Below, piece by piece: positions 1-9,012 of a stretch of 64,000 nt of DNA. The stretch lies in the NCBI GenBank assembly GCA_016235555.1, contig JACRKC010000083.1, positions 124,001 through 188,000 on the forward strand, given 5' to 3'. Source of the stretch: Verrucomicrobiota bacterium (lineage in GTDB: Bacteria; Verrucomicrobiota; Verrucomicrobiia; Opitutales; Opitutaceae). Below the pieces are notes generated by a model that was not told where the DNA came from, searched no databases, and worked only from the letters and a program-made list of their open reading frames with translations. Made by a program: the position numbers and the translations under genes. Positions within the stretch are counted from its first letter, which is position 1. Each line of letters starts with the position of its first letter.

Positions 1-502
1 TCCAGCGGAACTGGCCATACCACGGGCCGATGCCGTGATAGTAATCCACTTCGCCGTAGTGGATCGTGCCGAGCAGGCCGGCATCGATGACGGATTTGGT
101 GGCCACGAATTGATGGGAGAAGCGGCACTCGAAACACACGCAGGTCTTCACGCCGGCCGCCTTGACGGCCGCGTTCACGGCGCGGGCGTCGGCCAGCGTG
201 AGGGTGAGCGGTTTTTCGAGGATGAGATGTTTGCCTGCCCGCGCCGCCGCGATCGCGTGGGCCGCGTGCTGATGGGGATAGCTGCAAATCGAAACCGCGT
301 GGATGTCCTCGCTCCGCAGCATCGCATCGAGGTCCGAATAGGCGATGATCGTGCCGCCGTGTTTCGCGCTCAGGGCCGCGGAATCCTGCGGACGCGACGA
401 GCAAATCGCCGTTACCTGGGCAAAGGCAGTAGCGTTGATCGCTTGGATATGGGCCGTGCTGACCCAGCCGTAGCCGATGATACCGATGTTATGTTTCTTC
501 AT
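1..502 (-). CDS. Gfo/Idh/MocA-family oxidoreductase, C-terminus beyond window edge
   Basis: This is the N-terminal 167 residues of an NAD(P)-dependent sugar or inositol dehydrogenase-like protein; the rest lies off the left edge. The start reads MKKHNIGIIGYGWVSTAHI, a Rossmann glycine-rich loop. About residue 95 carries the family motif EKPL, where the lysine is catalytic in characterised members. Family members oxidise or epimerise sugars with a bound nicotinamide. An in-frame ATG 21 bases upstream would add seven residues (MADTCSP), and I cannot choose between the two starts. The substrate is unknown. The family call is firm. Confidence 0.9.
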   Translation of the reverse strand, partial: MKKHNIGIIGYGWVSTAHIQAINATAFAQVTAICSSRPQDSAALSAKHGGTIIAYSDLDAMLRSEDIHAVSICSYPHQHAAHAIAAARAGKHLILEKPLTLTLADARAVNAAVKAAGVKTCVCFECRFSHQFVATKSVIDAGLLGTIHYGEVDYYHGIGPWYGQFRW

Positions 503-1109
503 GGGGGAGCAGGTGTCGGCCATGGTCGGGGACGATTTTTCAGGACAACAAGCTGCCGCTGACGATCTGGACGAGCAGCCGAAGGGCCCCGCTCCAATCC
601 CAGCGGTCGGCTGCCGGGCGTGTTTCACCCAAACCACCAGCATGGCGCAGCAATGCCAAATCCAGTGGCACACGAAGATTCTTCGTAGAATAGCCGTTCC
701 GATCCTGTTCAAGCCAATCGAGCATACCAATGAAACCGCCAGGCCCGGAAAAAACCCTATGTGGCCCCGTCGATTTCTCGCGGCATCGCCGCAAATTGTT
801 CGCCGACATCTCGGCCGCCAATGCGACAATCTGGCGACCGAACCGCAGGAACGAATGGGGCGCACACGTCTGGTCACTACCCCGTCCTTCCCGCTCCCCA
901 TGCACCAAGCCGTCGCCGGCGGCTGTGGGTTTTTCGGTGACCCGCTTAAGGATTCGGTTCGGTCAGATAGTCTTAGTTGAGGATTGTGCCCGAGTCATTC
1001 TGCAACCGCCCCGCAGCTCGCCCTTCGCGAGCTGCCGATACTTATTCGCTAAAGCAGGCTGATACCCGCGATCACCTACGCCGCCACCACCGCTGATCCG
1101 TTTCCTCCC
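503..1109. other. Intergenic stretch, no supported gene
   Basis: About 600 bases lie between the divergent oxidoreductase and epimerase genes. Open frames exist on both strands but none shows convincing family motifs. One minus-strand frame (about 540-908) has a C-terminal part loosely reminiscent of the sensor tail of LacI/GntR-type regulators (LRVPLDLALLRHAGG). It could be a decayed regulator, but the resemblance is too weak to call. Confidence 0.4.
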
Positions 1110-2159
1110 ATGCAACAAGATGCCGCCTGCGTCCAGTCCCGCCTGATGACCGACTACGAAATCGAGTTCACGCTTTCCGAGCCCACGCCGGGCGCAATCT
1201 CGGCCGTCGCGCGCCTCGACGGCGATCACCTCGTGCTCGGCGCTTCGGGCAAGATGGGAGTCACGCTCGCAGCCATGACGCGCCGCGCGCTCGATGCCGC
1301 CGGCAAGCAGACCACTCGCGTCTTCGGCGCCGCCCGCTTTCGCGATTCCGCCGCCCGCGCCTTGCTCGAGCGCTTCGGGGTCGAGGCGGTTGCCTGCGAC
1401 CTCGGTGACTTCGACGCCATGACGCGACTGCCGGCGGCGCCCAACGTGCAATACCTCGCGGGCCAGAAGTTCGGGACTTCCGACGCGCCCGAGGAAACGT
1501 GGTTCGAAAACACCGTGGTGCCCTCACAGGTCGCGCAGCGCTTCAGCGCCTCGCGCATCGTGGTGTTTTCCACCGGTTGCGTCTATCCACTCGCTCCCAC
1601 CGCGGGCCCAGGGTCGAGCGAGGACACCGGTCCGGGATTCCTCGGCGAATACGCCGCCACCTGCATCGGGCGGGAGCGCGTGTTCACCTACTATTCCAAG
1701 CGCCGCGGCCCGCCCGCGCTGCTGTTCCGGCTCAACTACTCCGTCGAGTTCCGCTACGGCGTGCTCGTGGACATCGGCTCGGCCGTGCTCGCCGGCCGTC
1801 CGCTCGATCTCGCCGTGGGCGCGATCAACGTCATCTGGCAGCGCGACGCCTGCGCGCGCGCGATTCAGTGCCTGCTGCACACGGACTCGCCGCCGAAAAA
1901 ACTCAACGTCACCGGCGACAAGATCAGCATGCGCCCCGTGGCCGAGAAGTTTGGGGCGATTTTCGGCCGCGCGCCCGTTTTCACCGGCGCGCCGCAGGCG
2001 ACGGCCTGGCACGTCGACCCGGCGGAATCTTACCGGCTCTTCGGCCGTCCCGAGACCTCGCTCGATGTGATGGTCGCTGCGGTGGCCGCGCACCTGCAGG
2101 GCGGCGGCCGGTTGCTCGGCAAGCCCACGCACTTCGAGGTGCGCGACGGCACTTTCTGA
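1110..2159 (+). CDS. NAD-dependent epimerase/dehydratase-like protein
   Basis: This is a short-chain extended-type Rossmann protein of 349 residues. The nucleotide-binding loop LGASGKMGVTLA lies near residue 50, and a later stretch (VVFSTGCVYPL) matches the strand and serine position of the epimerase active site. The family acts on nucleotide sugars or sugar lactones. An in-frame ATG 36 bases downstream (MTDYEIEF) is an equally good start, and no Shine-Dalgarno decides between them. It is followed after 5 bases by a DHDPS-family gene, so the two are probably one operon for sugar-acid catabolism. The exact substrate cannot be read from the sequence. Confidence 0.8.
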   Translation: MQQDAACVQSRLMTDYEIEFTLSEPTPGAISAVARLDGDHLVLGASGKMGVTLAAMTRRALDAAGKQTTRVFGAARFRDSAARALLERFGVEAVACDLGDFDAMTRLPAAPNVQYLAGQKFGTSDAPEETWFENTVVPSQVAQRFSASRIVVFSTGCVYPLAPTAGPGSSEDTGPGFLGEYAATCIGRERVFTYYSKRRGPPALLFRLNYSVEFRYGVLVDIGSAVLAGRPLDLAVGAINVIWQRDACARAIQCLLHTDSPPKKLNVTGDKISMRPVAEKFGAIFGRAPVFTGAPQATAWHVDPAESYRLFGRPETSLDVMVAAVAAHLQGGGRLLGKPTHFEVRDGTF

Positions 2160-2164
2160 ACACG

Positions 2165-3211
2165 ATGGACCCCCGCGCCCACCTTCTGGCAGGACAGGTT
2201 ATCCCTGCGCATCCGCTCGCGCTCGACGCCGATGGGCGCTTCTCGGAGCGGCATCAACGCGCCCTCACGCGCTACTACCTGGCGGCCGGCGCCGGCGGGC
2301 TCGCCGTCGGCGTGCACTCCACGCAGTTCGAAATCCGTCTGCCCCGGCATGGCCTCTACCGTCCCGTGCTCGAGCTGGCCGCGCGCACGCTCGCGGAGGA
2401 ACAGGAGAGCGCGCCGCGGCCGGTCATGATGATCGCTGGCCTCTGCGGCCCCACCCGGCAGGCGCTGGCCGAGGCCGAACTGGCCGGCGAGTTGGGCTAT
2501 CACGCGGGCCTGTTGAGCCTCGGCGCGTGGCGCGACCAGCCCGAAGCCGAAATACTCGCCCACTGCCGCCGCGTCGCACGCACCATCCCGCTCGTCGGAT
2601 TTTACCTGCAGCCAGCGGTTGGCGGCCGCGTGCTGCCCTATGCGTTTTGGCGGCAGTTCGCGGAGATTCCCGAGCTCGTCGCGATCAAGATCGCGCCCTT
2701 CAATCGCTATCAGACCATCGACGTCGTGCGCGCCGTGATCGAGGCAGGCCGCGACGATGTCGCCCTCTACACGGGCAACGACGACACCATCGTCACCGAC
2801 TTGCTCACGCCGTTCACCTTCACGCGCGGCAGGCGACGGGTTACGCGCCGCATCGTGGGCGGGTTGCTCGGGCATTGGGGCGTGTGGACGCATAACGCCG
2901 TCGCGCTCCTCGCCGAAATCAAGGCCCTCGGCGAACGCGCGCCGCTCGATCAGACCTCGCTCGAGCGTGCCAACGCCGTGACCGATATGAACGCCGCGCT
3001 CTTCGATCCCGCGCACAACTTCCGCGGCTGCATCCCAGGCATCCTCGAGGTGCTGCGCCGCCAAGGACTCCTACCGACGAACCGCTGCCTCAATCCGCAG
3101 GAGGTGCTCTCGCCCGGTCAGGCTGAGGAACTGACCCGCGTGTGCCATGAAAACCCCGCATTGATCGACGATGACTTCGTGGCCGAACACAAGGATCAGT
3201 GGCTGGGTTAA
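2165..3211 (+). CDS. Dihydrodipicolinate synthase (DapA/NanA)-family aldolase
   Basis: This is a 348-residue TIM-barrel class I aldolase of the DHDPS superfamily. The Schiff-base lysine is probably the one in LVAIKIAPF, followed by the barrel strand ALYTGNDD. Superfamily members cleave or form keto-sugar acids with pyruvate. The protein is longer than DapA itself (about 290 residues) and sits directly after an epimerase-like gene and near a Gfo/Idh/MocA gene. A catabolic lyase is therefore more likely than a lysine-biosynthesis enzyme. The start ATG comes 5 bases after the upstream stop. Family is certain; reaction is inferred. Confidence 0.85.
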   Translation: MDPRAHLLAGQVIPAHPLALDADGRFSERHQRALTRYYLAAGAGGLAVGVHSTQFEIRLPRHGLYRPVLELAARTLAEEQESAPRPVMMIAGLCGPTRQALAEAELAGELGYHAGLLSLGAWRDQPEAEILAHCRRVARTIPLVGFYLQPAVGGRVLPYAFWRQFAEIPELVAIKIAPFNRYQTIDVVRAVIEAGRDDVALYTGNDDTIVTDLLTPFTFTRGRRRVTRRIVGGLLGHWGVWTHNAVALLAEIKALGERAPLDQTSLERANAVTDMNAALFDPAHNFRGCIPGILEVLRRQGLLPTNRCLNPQEVLSPGQAEELTRVCHENPALIDDDFVAEHKDQWLG

Positions 3212-3287
3212 GCCAGCCGAGCGCCTTGCACCGCCATGACCACCTGGGTTTCTATCACACCACGCCGCCGCGTTTCTCGCCTCGCCA

Positions 3288-3497
3288 GTGTATGCCCATA
3301 TCTCGCGCGGCGGCACCGCAGTGCCAGCCCACGCGCTCGAATCCGCCGTGCGCGCGGCTGACGGCCGCATGCGTTCGGGCACCAATCCTGCGCGCATGGT
3401 CGTGAAGAACGGCCGCGCCGCCGGTGTGGTCACCACCGACGGCGAGGAATTCAAGGCGCGCAAATTCGTCGCGCAATACCCGCAATCCCGACAGTAA
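3288..3497 (+). pseudogene. Relic of a phytoene-desaturase-like FAD oxidoreductase
   Basis: A short open stretch of 69 residues contains VKNGRAAGVVTTDGEEFKAR. This matches the hallmark 'V.NGRA.GV...DG.E..A..V' strand-turn of phytoene dehydrogenase-like flavoproteins, preceded by a GG...P..AL...V segment as in the same family. The N-terminal dinucleotide-binding fold and all C-terminal parts are missing, and there is no usable start. It looks like a leftover after deletion of a roughly 500-residue gene. It fills much of the gap between the aldolase and the cytochrome gene. Confidence 0.6.
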
Positions 3498-3581
3498 CTG
3501 CAACCGTGATTGCCTTTCTTATCTGTTGATTGCGCGTCCATTCCGCCATTTGAAACTCAGTCGACAAACGCACCCAGCGTA

Positions 3582-6500
3582 TCATTTCAACTCCTCGATG
3601 AACGTCAGCAGATCGGCCACGTCTTGCACGCTCAGGCCGGACTCGAGGCCGTCGGGCATCGGGCTTTTGCCGGAGGAGGACGAGCCCTTAACGTTGGCGC
3701 GCGGGATCGCGACCTCGGCGCCGCCCATGATTTTCAACGCAAGGCTGGCGGCGTCGTCCCGGACGATTATGCCCGTGAGGCTGTTGCCGTCCTTGGTGGT
3801 CACGTCGTAGGCGATGTATTGCGGAGCGACCTCCTTGTGCGGATCGAGGATGGCAGTGAGTAGGGCGTCGCGGCCCTTGGTCTTCACGGTGATGAGGTCG
3901 GGGCCGAGGACGAGGCCGTCGCTACCGGCGCGGTGGCAGACCATGCAACGGACGAGGTAATGCGCCTTGCCGCGCGTGGCGTCGCCCTTCGTGGCAGCGG
4001 CCGGCGCGTATTTCGCGAGAACTTCGGCGCGCGAGGGCGGAATGACCGCGGCAAGCGCGGTCCGTGTGAGGGCGGAGACTTTCGCGACCTTGTGGTGCGC
4101 GAGCGACTCGACCCGCGCGGCGCTGAGCGCGGCCGCGGGAATTGCGCCGGCCTTCACCGCCTCGAGCAACGCCACCGCGCGATCCTCGCGGTCCATGAGC
4201 GCGGCGAGCGCGGCTTCCTTCGCCTTCGCCGCGTAGCCGGGCCAGCCGCGCACGAGCGCGGCGGTGACGTCGGCGGACGCATGAGTGGCGAGCGCGCGAA
4301 TCGCGCCGGCCTGCACGGCCTCGGGCTGGCCGGCGGAAAACGCGGCCACGAGCGCGTCGCGCGCCTGCGCGAGTGCGGCCACGCCGAGCAACTCGATGGG
4401 CTCGAGGCGCGCGGCCGGCGCGGCGGCGCGGTCGGCGGCAGTGGCGGCGGCGCGGGTGAAGACGGCGGCGAGTTTCTTCGCCGTGTCGGCGGCCTCAACG
4501 GTGGTGCCGGCGCGGCGCAGGCCGTCGCCGAGCGCCCGGAGCCACGCGGCGCTGGTGCCGGGGCGCGCGACAAAGTCGATGAGCGACGCGTAGCCCTCGG
4601 GGGGTTTCGCCGCGGTGCGGATTTCGATCAGCTTGGCGACGAAGGCGGCGTTGGTCTTCGCGCGCGCCACGTCGGCGGTCGCCGCGGGAAAGATCGCGCT
4701 GGCGATCAGATCGGGTGTGGCGCTGAGCAACGCGGCGCCGATCCAGGTGTCGGCGGCGTCGCGGGTCGCGAGGCGCACGAGGGCGGGCGCGAGGGCGGGC
4801 ACGCCGCCGGCCACGAGCGCGAGCTGGAAACGCACGCGCGCATCCGCGTCGTCGGCGAGCGCGTTGAGCCGCGCGATGAGCGGCGAGCCGGCCGCGGCGC
4901 GGGCGAGGCGCGGTTCGGCGAGCACGAGGGCGCGCTCGCGCACGCGGGCCTCCTTGTCGCCGAGGGCGGCGAGCACGCTGGCGTCGTCGAGCGCGCCGAG
5001 GCCGTCGAGCGCGCCGAGCGCGTGGTGGCGCGCGAACGGCGAAGGCGACTCGCGCACGAGCGCGGCGAGCGCGGGCGCGGCGGATTTGTCCTGACGCTCG
5101 TAGAGCAGGCGCGACGCGGTGTCGCGGTGCCAGCCGTTGGGATGCGCGAGCGTGGCGACGAGTGCTGCGGTGGTGGCGCGGCCGAGCGCGGGGAGCGGGC
5201 GGCGTTGCCACGCGGGATCGGCGGGGACGATGCGGTAGATGCGGCCGCGGTCGTTGCCGCTGTTGAGATCAAGGTGCTGCTTTATCTCCTCGGGGATGCT
5301 CCACGGGTGCTCGATGATCTCGCGATACATGTCGCAGATGTGGAGCGTGCCGTCGGGGGCGTTGGCGAAGTTGACGACGCGCACCCACGTGTCGGAGCTG
5401 GCGGCGAATTCGAAGTCGCGCTCGTCGTCAGGCCGCCGCCCGATCAGGCCGACGCCGTCGGGCGAGAGTTTCTTGCGGTGCACGAGCTGCCCGCCGGCGT
5501 CGCCGGAGAACGAGTTGTCCACGAAGTCGGGCCCATACGCGTCGCCGCGGAAGATCGTCGTGCCACTGGCGCCGGTGAAGTAGCCGCTCACGCGCCCGCC
5601 GCCCTCGACCGCGCCGCGCACGACGCCCGCGATGCGCCAGCGCGTGCGGATGATGCGCCACGGCTCGTCGGGGCTCAGACGAAAGACCTCGGCCGCGCCG
5701 CCGTCGGCTGCGATGCTCTGGCGCGGCTGCGGGAGCGCGTAGAACGGATTGCGCGCGGTGTGGCGGCCGTCGTGGAACCACATCTGGAGATGGTCGGAGT
5801 TCGAGCAGCCGAATTTGCGGCCGTAGTTGTCGAAGCTCATGCCGTATTGCGCGCCGCCGGGCTCGAAACCCCATTCGTAGGTGCTCGGGTCGAACCAGAA
5901 ATCGCGCGTGCCGAGTTCCTGCGCCGGGAGATCGGGGCGGCGCGGGCTGGAGATCAGGCCGCGGTTGCCGGTGCCGCTCTGAACATGGATGCGGTTGTCC
6001 TGCCCCCACGAGAAATTATTGAAGAGCGCCTGGACGTTGAGCCGCGCGAGGCCGGTGCCGAAACCGGTGAACACTTTTTCGCGGACCTCGGCGCGGCCGT
6101 CGCCATCGCGATCCTCGAGCCGCCAGATGTCGGGCGTGGCGCCGACGAAGAGCCCGCCGTGGGCCCAGATGAGGCCGGTGGGCCACGGGAGATTGTCAGC
6201 GAAGACGCGGCTCGTGTCGTAAACGCCGTCGCCATTCGTGTCCTCCAGCACCGAGATGCGTCCGAGGTGCGGCGTGCGCTCGCGCTCCTCCGAATAGTCG
6301 ATCATCTCGCAGACAAACATGCGGCCGTTCTCGTCGAAACTGATCGCGATGGGATCGCGCACAAGAGGTTCGGCGGCGGCGAGCTCGAGCTTGAAGCCAC
6401 GCTTCACCTGCCATGTCGCGATGGCGTCGCGCGGCTCGACCGCGGGGTAACGCGGGAGATCCTTCGCGGCATCGACGGCAGCGGTGCCCTTGGTGGCGCC

Positions 6501-6593
6501 GTAGGCGTCGCGGTAGGTCATGCGCGTGGAGGGGACATCGGCGGCCTGCGCGCAGGCGATAAACAAGAGGGTGGTGGCGGGGTGGATCTTCAT
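3582..6593 (-). CDS. Membrane-bound-dehydrogenase/HEAT/cytochrome c protein (PVC type)
   Basis: This exported 1003-residue protein begins with a signal peptide (MKIHPATTLLFIACAQAADV). Next comes the 'putative membrane-bound dehydrogenase' beta-propeller-like front end typical of Planctomycetes and Verrucomicrobia (VKRGFKLELAAAEPLV, DENGRMFVCEMIDYSE). The middle, about residues 470-830, is alanine-rich helical repeat resembling HEAT. The end is the Pirellula/Verrucomicrobium-type haem domain with the c-type motif CMVCH and a GPDL methionine/ligand loop. Such proteins occur near sugar-degradation genes and are thought to be periplasmic oxidoreductases; the substrate is unknown. No obvious operon partner is present on this strand. 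Confidence 0.9.
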   Translation of the reverse strand: MKIHPATTLLFIACAQAADVPSTRMTYRDAYGATKGTAAVDAAKDLPRYPAVEPRDAIATWQVKRGFKLELAAAEPLVRDPIAISFDENGRMFVCEMIDYSEERERTPHLGRISVLEDTNGDGVYDTSRVFADNLPWPTGLIWAHGGLFVGATPDIWRLEDRDGDGRAEVREKVFTGFGTGLARLNVQALFNNFSWGQDNRIHVQSGTGNRGLISSPRRPDLPAQELGTRDFWFDPSTYEWGFEPGGAQYGMSFDNYGRKFGCSNSDHLQMWFHDGRHTARNPFYALPQPRQSIAADGGAAEVFRLSPDEPWRIIRTRWRIAGVVRGAVEGGGRVSGYFTGASGTTIFRGDAYGPDFVDNSFSGDAGGQLVHRKKLSPDGVGLIGRRPDDERDFEFAASSDTWVRVVNFANAPDGTLHICDMYREIIEHPWSIPEEIKQHLDLNSGNDRGRIYRIVPADPAWQRRPLPALGRATTAALVATLAHPNGWHRDTASRLLYERQDKSAAPALAALVRESPSPFARHHALGALDGLGALDDASVLAALGDKEARVRERALVLAEPRLARAAAGSPLIARLNALADDADARVRFQLALVAGGVPALAPALVRLATRDAADTWIGAALLSATPDLIASAIFPAATADVARAKTNAAFVAKLIEIRTAAKPPEGYASLIDFVARPGTSAAWLRALGDGLRRAGTTVEAADTAKKLAAVFTRAAATAADRAAAPAARLEPIELLGVAALAQARDALVAAFSAGQPEAVQAGAIRALATHASADVTAALVRGWPGYAAKAKEAALAALMDREDRAVALLEAVKAGAIPAAALSAARVESLAHHKVAKVSALTRTALAAVIPPSRAEVLAKYAPAAATKGDATRGKAHYLVRCMVCHRAGSDGLVLGPDLITVKTKGRDALLTAILDPHKEVAPQYIAYDVTTKDGNSLTGIIVRDDAASLALKIMGGAEVAIPRANVKGSSSSGKSPMPDGLESGLSVQDVADLLTFIEELK

Positions 6594-6639
6594 TGCTCGG
6601 CGGGGAGTTGTTTCTGCGCGCCGCGCCCCAGCCCATCAA

Positions 6640-7674
6640 CTAGCGGCTGCCCAAAAAAATAGTGTCTGCCGATCGCTTGGAGCGCACCCCCAAGCCGGAC
6701 TCAAGGAGCCGGACGAATCCCTCGGGGTCGTCTGACCAAAAAATACCGCTGATCGGAATCGAGGCGGCGGCACCATCGGAGATCGATAATTGCACGCGGT
6801 TCCGTGTATTGAAAAGGGCCGCCACATCCAATAACGGCATCCGGGAAAATTCCACACGTTTGTCCCGCCACGCGAGCGCGGTGCCCACTTCTTCGGCGGA
6901 GAGAGGTTTGACCGCAGGAGGAGCCACGTTGGAGTGATCGACGGCCACTGCAACGCGGCGTCCTGCATCGAGGTAAGTCGGTTGGGCCGCAGAAGGAAGT
7001 TCGCCGGTCCCGGACCCCTTCGGGGCAGCTTGCGCCACTGGTTCTACCGCAACCCGACCTTCGGTCACGAGAACCCCAACTTCATCGGTATCGAAGCGAA
7101 CGGCAAACGCTGTGCCGACAGCGCGAACCTCGACGTCGCGCGCGGTAACGACAAACGGGCGGGCCGCGTCCTTCGTGACGGAAAAAAACGCTTCGCCACG
7201 AACGAGTCGGACGCTTCGCCTTTCGGGAGTAAAGCTGACCGCGATTTCGGCACCCGCATTCAGTTCGACGGTGGAACCGTCCGCCAATGTCTCAACGTTC
7301 GGGCGCACGGCCACCGCCACAACCGGAAGGGCTGCCCTCGGGGGAAAACTCAGCGGCAAGAAGGTAAACACGATCACGACCGCAGCGGCGAGGCCCGCAG
7401 CCGCGATCAAGTAGGGGCGGCGCCGTTGGGTCGCCGCCCATTGATCGAGAACGCGCGCAGCTTCCCGGTCGCGCTTTGCGGCGGCCGGAAACCTTACAAC
7501 CTCCCAAGTCTCATGGCACTCGGCCATCGCTGCGGCGTGCCGGGGATCGGCGTCGACCCATGCTTGATACTCCCGCTCGGCCTCGCGCGGCAGTCCGTCG
7601 CGCCGGCGGACAAACCAGTCGGCGGCTGTTTCCTCAATGGAGGACGATTCAAAGTCGGCCGCGTGCTTGTTCAT
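6640..7674 (-). CDS. FecR-family anti-sigma regulator
   Basis: This protein of about 344 residues has the FecR layout: an N-terminal cytoplasmic domain with the W-x-x-R and ADPRH-type motifs (ADWFVRRRDGLP, DADPRHAAAMAE), one membrane helix near residue 90 (LIAAAGLAAAVVIVFTFLPL), and a periplasmic FecR domain (LADGSTVELNAGAE ... RGEAFFSV). The C-terminus carries a secretin/TonB short N-terminal-like segment. The start ATG overlaps the stop of the sigma-factor gene by 4 bases (ATGA), indicating translational coupling. The pair would relay a cell-surface signal to transcription. The nearby cytochrome gene is a possible but unproven target. Confidence 0.9.
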   Translation of the reverse strand: MNKHAADFESSSIEETAADWFVRRRDGLPREAEREYQAWVDADPRHAAAMAECHETWEVVRFPAAAKRDREAARVLDQWAATQRRRPYLIAAAGLAAAVVIVFTFLPLSFPPRAALPVVAVAVRPNVETLADGSTVELNAGAEIAVSFTPERRSVRLVRGEAFFSVTKDAARPFVVTARDVEVRAVGTAFAVRFDTDEVGVLVTEGRVAVEPVAQAAPKGSGTGELPSAAQPTYLDAGRRVAVAVDHSNVAPPAVKPLSAEEVGTALAWRDKRVEFSRMPLLDVAALFNTRNRVQLSISDGAAASIPISGIFWSDDPEGFVRLLESGLGVRSKRSADTIFLGSR

Positions 7675-8228
7675 GTTCGTTCTCCACGCTCGCGCAAGAA
7701 CTGCGAGCATTTCCGCACACCGATGGCAAGTTGGGCATAGACTGTGTTTTCGGCCAGACCGGTGCGCCGCGCGATTTCGGCGGTAGGCAGATGATCGAGA
7801 GCCGCGAAGCGGAAAATTTCCCGGCAACGCGGTGGAAGTTGGTCAATCGCTTCGAGCGCCAGTTGGAAGCGGAGCTGGTCGTCAACACGGTCGGATACAT
7901 CGCTCTTTTCCTCTAAGACTACCGAGTCCGGCAAATCTCCTAATTCCGTGACTGAATAAATCCGCTGTCGGTGAAGTAGGGTTCGAGCCGTGTTGCGCGC
8001 GACCGCAAAAACATAAGCCTTGGACAACGCGATCTTCCTCTTTGCCCGGGCTTTCAACAAACGGAGATAGGATTCTTGGACGACGTCTTCAGCATCGACT
8101 GCTGGGAACCTGCTCCGAAGATACCCGCGGAGAGCGAGATCGTGTGGCTGAACGGCTTCGACGAACCAACGAGCCTGGTCCTCGACGGCCGACGGTTCTG
8201 CTGGCTGTGACGTGTTCGGGATGCTCAC
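7671..8228 (-). CDS. ECF-type RNA polymerase sigma factor (FecI-like)
   Basis: This is a 185-residue sigma-70 family protein with region 2 (DAEDVVQESYLRLLKA) and region 4 (LPPRCREIFRFAALDHLPTA, followed by a helix-turn-helix). The start is GTG and the stop overlaps the FecR start by 4 bases. In the family, FecI-type factors are held by FecR partners and released by an outer-membrane signal. No TonB receptor is visible here. It is the last complete chromosomal-type gene before the conjugative element. Confidence 0.93.
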   Translation of the reverse strand: MSIPNTSQPAEPSAVEDQARWFVEAVQPHDLALRGYLRSRFPAVDAEDVVQESYLRLLKARAKRKIALSKAYVFAVARNTARTLLHRQRIYSVTELGDLPDSVVLEEKSDVSDRVDDQLRFQLALEAIDQLPPRCREIFRFAALDHLPTAEIARRTGLAENTVYAQLAIGVRKCSQFLRERGERT

Positions 8229-8270
8229 GGCGGGGTTGGGTGATGCAGTCTCTGGAAAAATGAACGTGAG

Positions 8271-8430
8271 ATGGCGAGCGGATTTTTGCTTGTTTCATGT
8301 GGGCCGCGCGATACCGGACCGAACCCCATGGGCCAAGATGCTCCGGCAGATCGCGACTCTGAATGCCTTTGCTCAAGACGAGGAGGATGCCCGCGACCAT
8401 GATGTATTCCTCCTTCGGCGGCCGTCCCCG
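8271..8430 (-). pseudogene. IS5-type transposase N-terminal scrap
   Basis: On the minus strand a short reading frame contains RRGRPPKEEYI, a hydrophobic helix ending LVLSKGI, and SRDLPEHLGPWGSV. This matches the N-terminal domain of IS5-group transposases (GRPP, VL..G..WRDLP...GPW..V). The expected RFRRW continuation is degraded, and no DDE catalytic region follows. No inverted repeats were found. It lies between the last chromosomal gene and the first conjugation gene, so it may mark an old rearrangement at the left boundary. The rest of 8229-8655 holds nothing else I can support. Confidence 0.5.
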
Positions 8431-8655
8431 GCGGGGCCTTCTGCGGCTTTTCGCGCGCGCGGCAAATTTTCCCGCCCTTCGCCAGACGGCCTGGGGGCTT
8501 CCGCCACTGACATGGTCATCATTGTGCGTGCTCTCCAATCTACTCGCGCTCGCCAGTCTTACTGGGATCCGGCAAACGCGCAATACACCGCCGACTTGCA
8601 TTTCTCCTGACCTAGTTTCTGGGACCCGCTCAATGCGTGGAAATGAAACAAGGTC

Positions 8656-9012
8656 TCACACATTCGGTTCAACGCTGATGCGACTCACGAAGATCATATT
8701 CGTCGCTTCAGCGTAGCGTTCAGGTGTGGCGCGTAGCACCCGCAGTCGGGCGTGACCCAAGGCCTGGCTGATAAGCGTGAGGTTCCGTCCGTGAATATTG
8801 ATTTCATCCTTGCCGGCTTGAATTCGCAGAAGGTCAACCGCGCCAGGTGTCAGCACCCAGCGTGCAAGGGTGTGGTATGGGTATGAATATACGGTCTCTC
8901 CGCATTCGAATACGACTACGCTCACAGGTTGTCCATCATCGGCCAGCTCCCCCCACGAGGGTGCGGTGAGCGACGGAAGAGTTACTTTGGTTGATTGGGG
9001 TTTCAGAGTCAT
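8656..9012 (-). CDS. Hypothetical protein coupled to the relaxase
   Basis: This 118-residue protein has no family I recognise. Its start overlaps the stop of the MobF relaxase gene by 4 bases (ATGA), so it is very likely translated as the last gene of the relaxase operon. It has a mixed alpha/beta composition, no signal peptide and no membrane segment. The C-terminal half has a regular charged pattern (LRVLRATPERYAEATN). A role in relaxase function or an accessory transfer role is inferred from position only. Confidence 0.65.
   Translation of the reverse strand: MTLKPQSTKVTLPSLTAPSWGELADDGQPVSVVVFECGETVYSYPYHTLARWVLTPGAVDLLRIQAGKDEINIHGRNLTLISQALGHARLRVLRATPERYAEATNMIFVSRISVEPNV

Noticed and set aside
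540-908. 122-residue minus-strand frame before the epimerase
   Set aside because: Only a vague likeness to a regulator sensor tail; no HTH or start region. Left as intergenic.
3933-6662. Long plus-strand reading frame opposite the cytochrome gene
   Set aside because: It is Arg/Glu/Gly/Ala-rich with no motifs and mirrors a well-supported minus-strand gene; a typical GC-rich antisense shadow.
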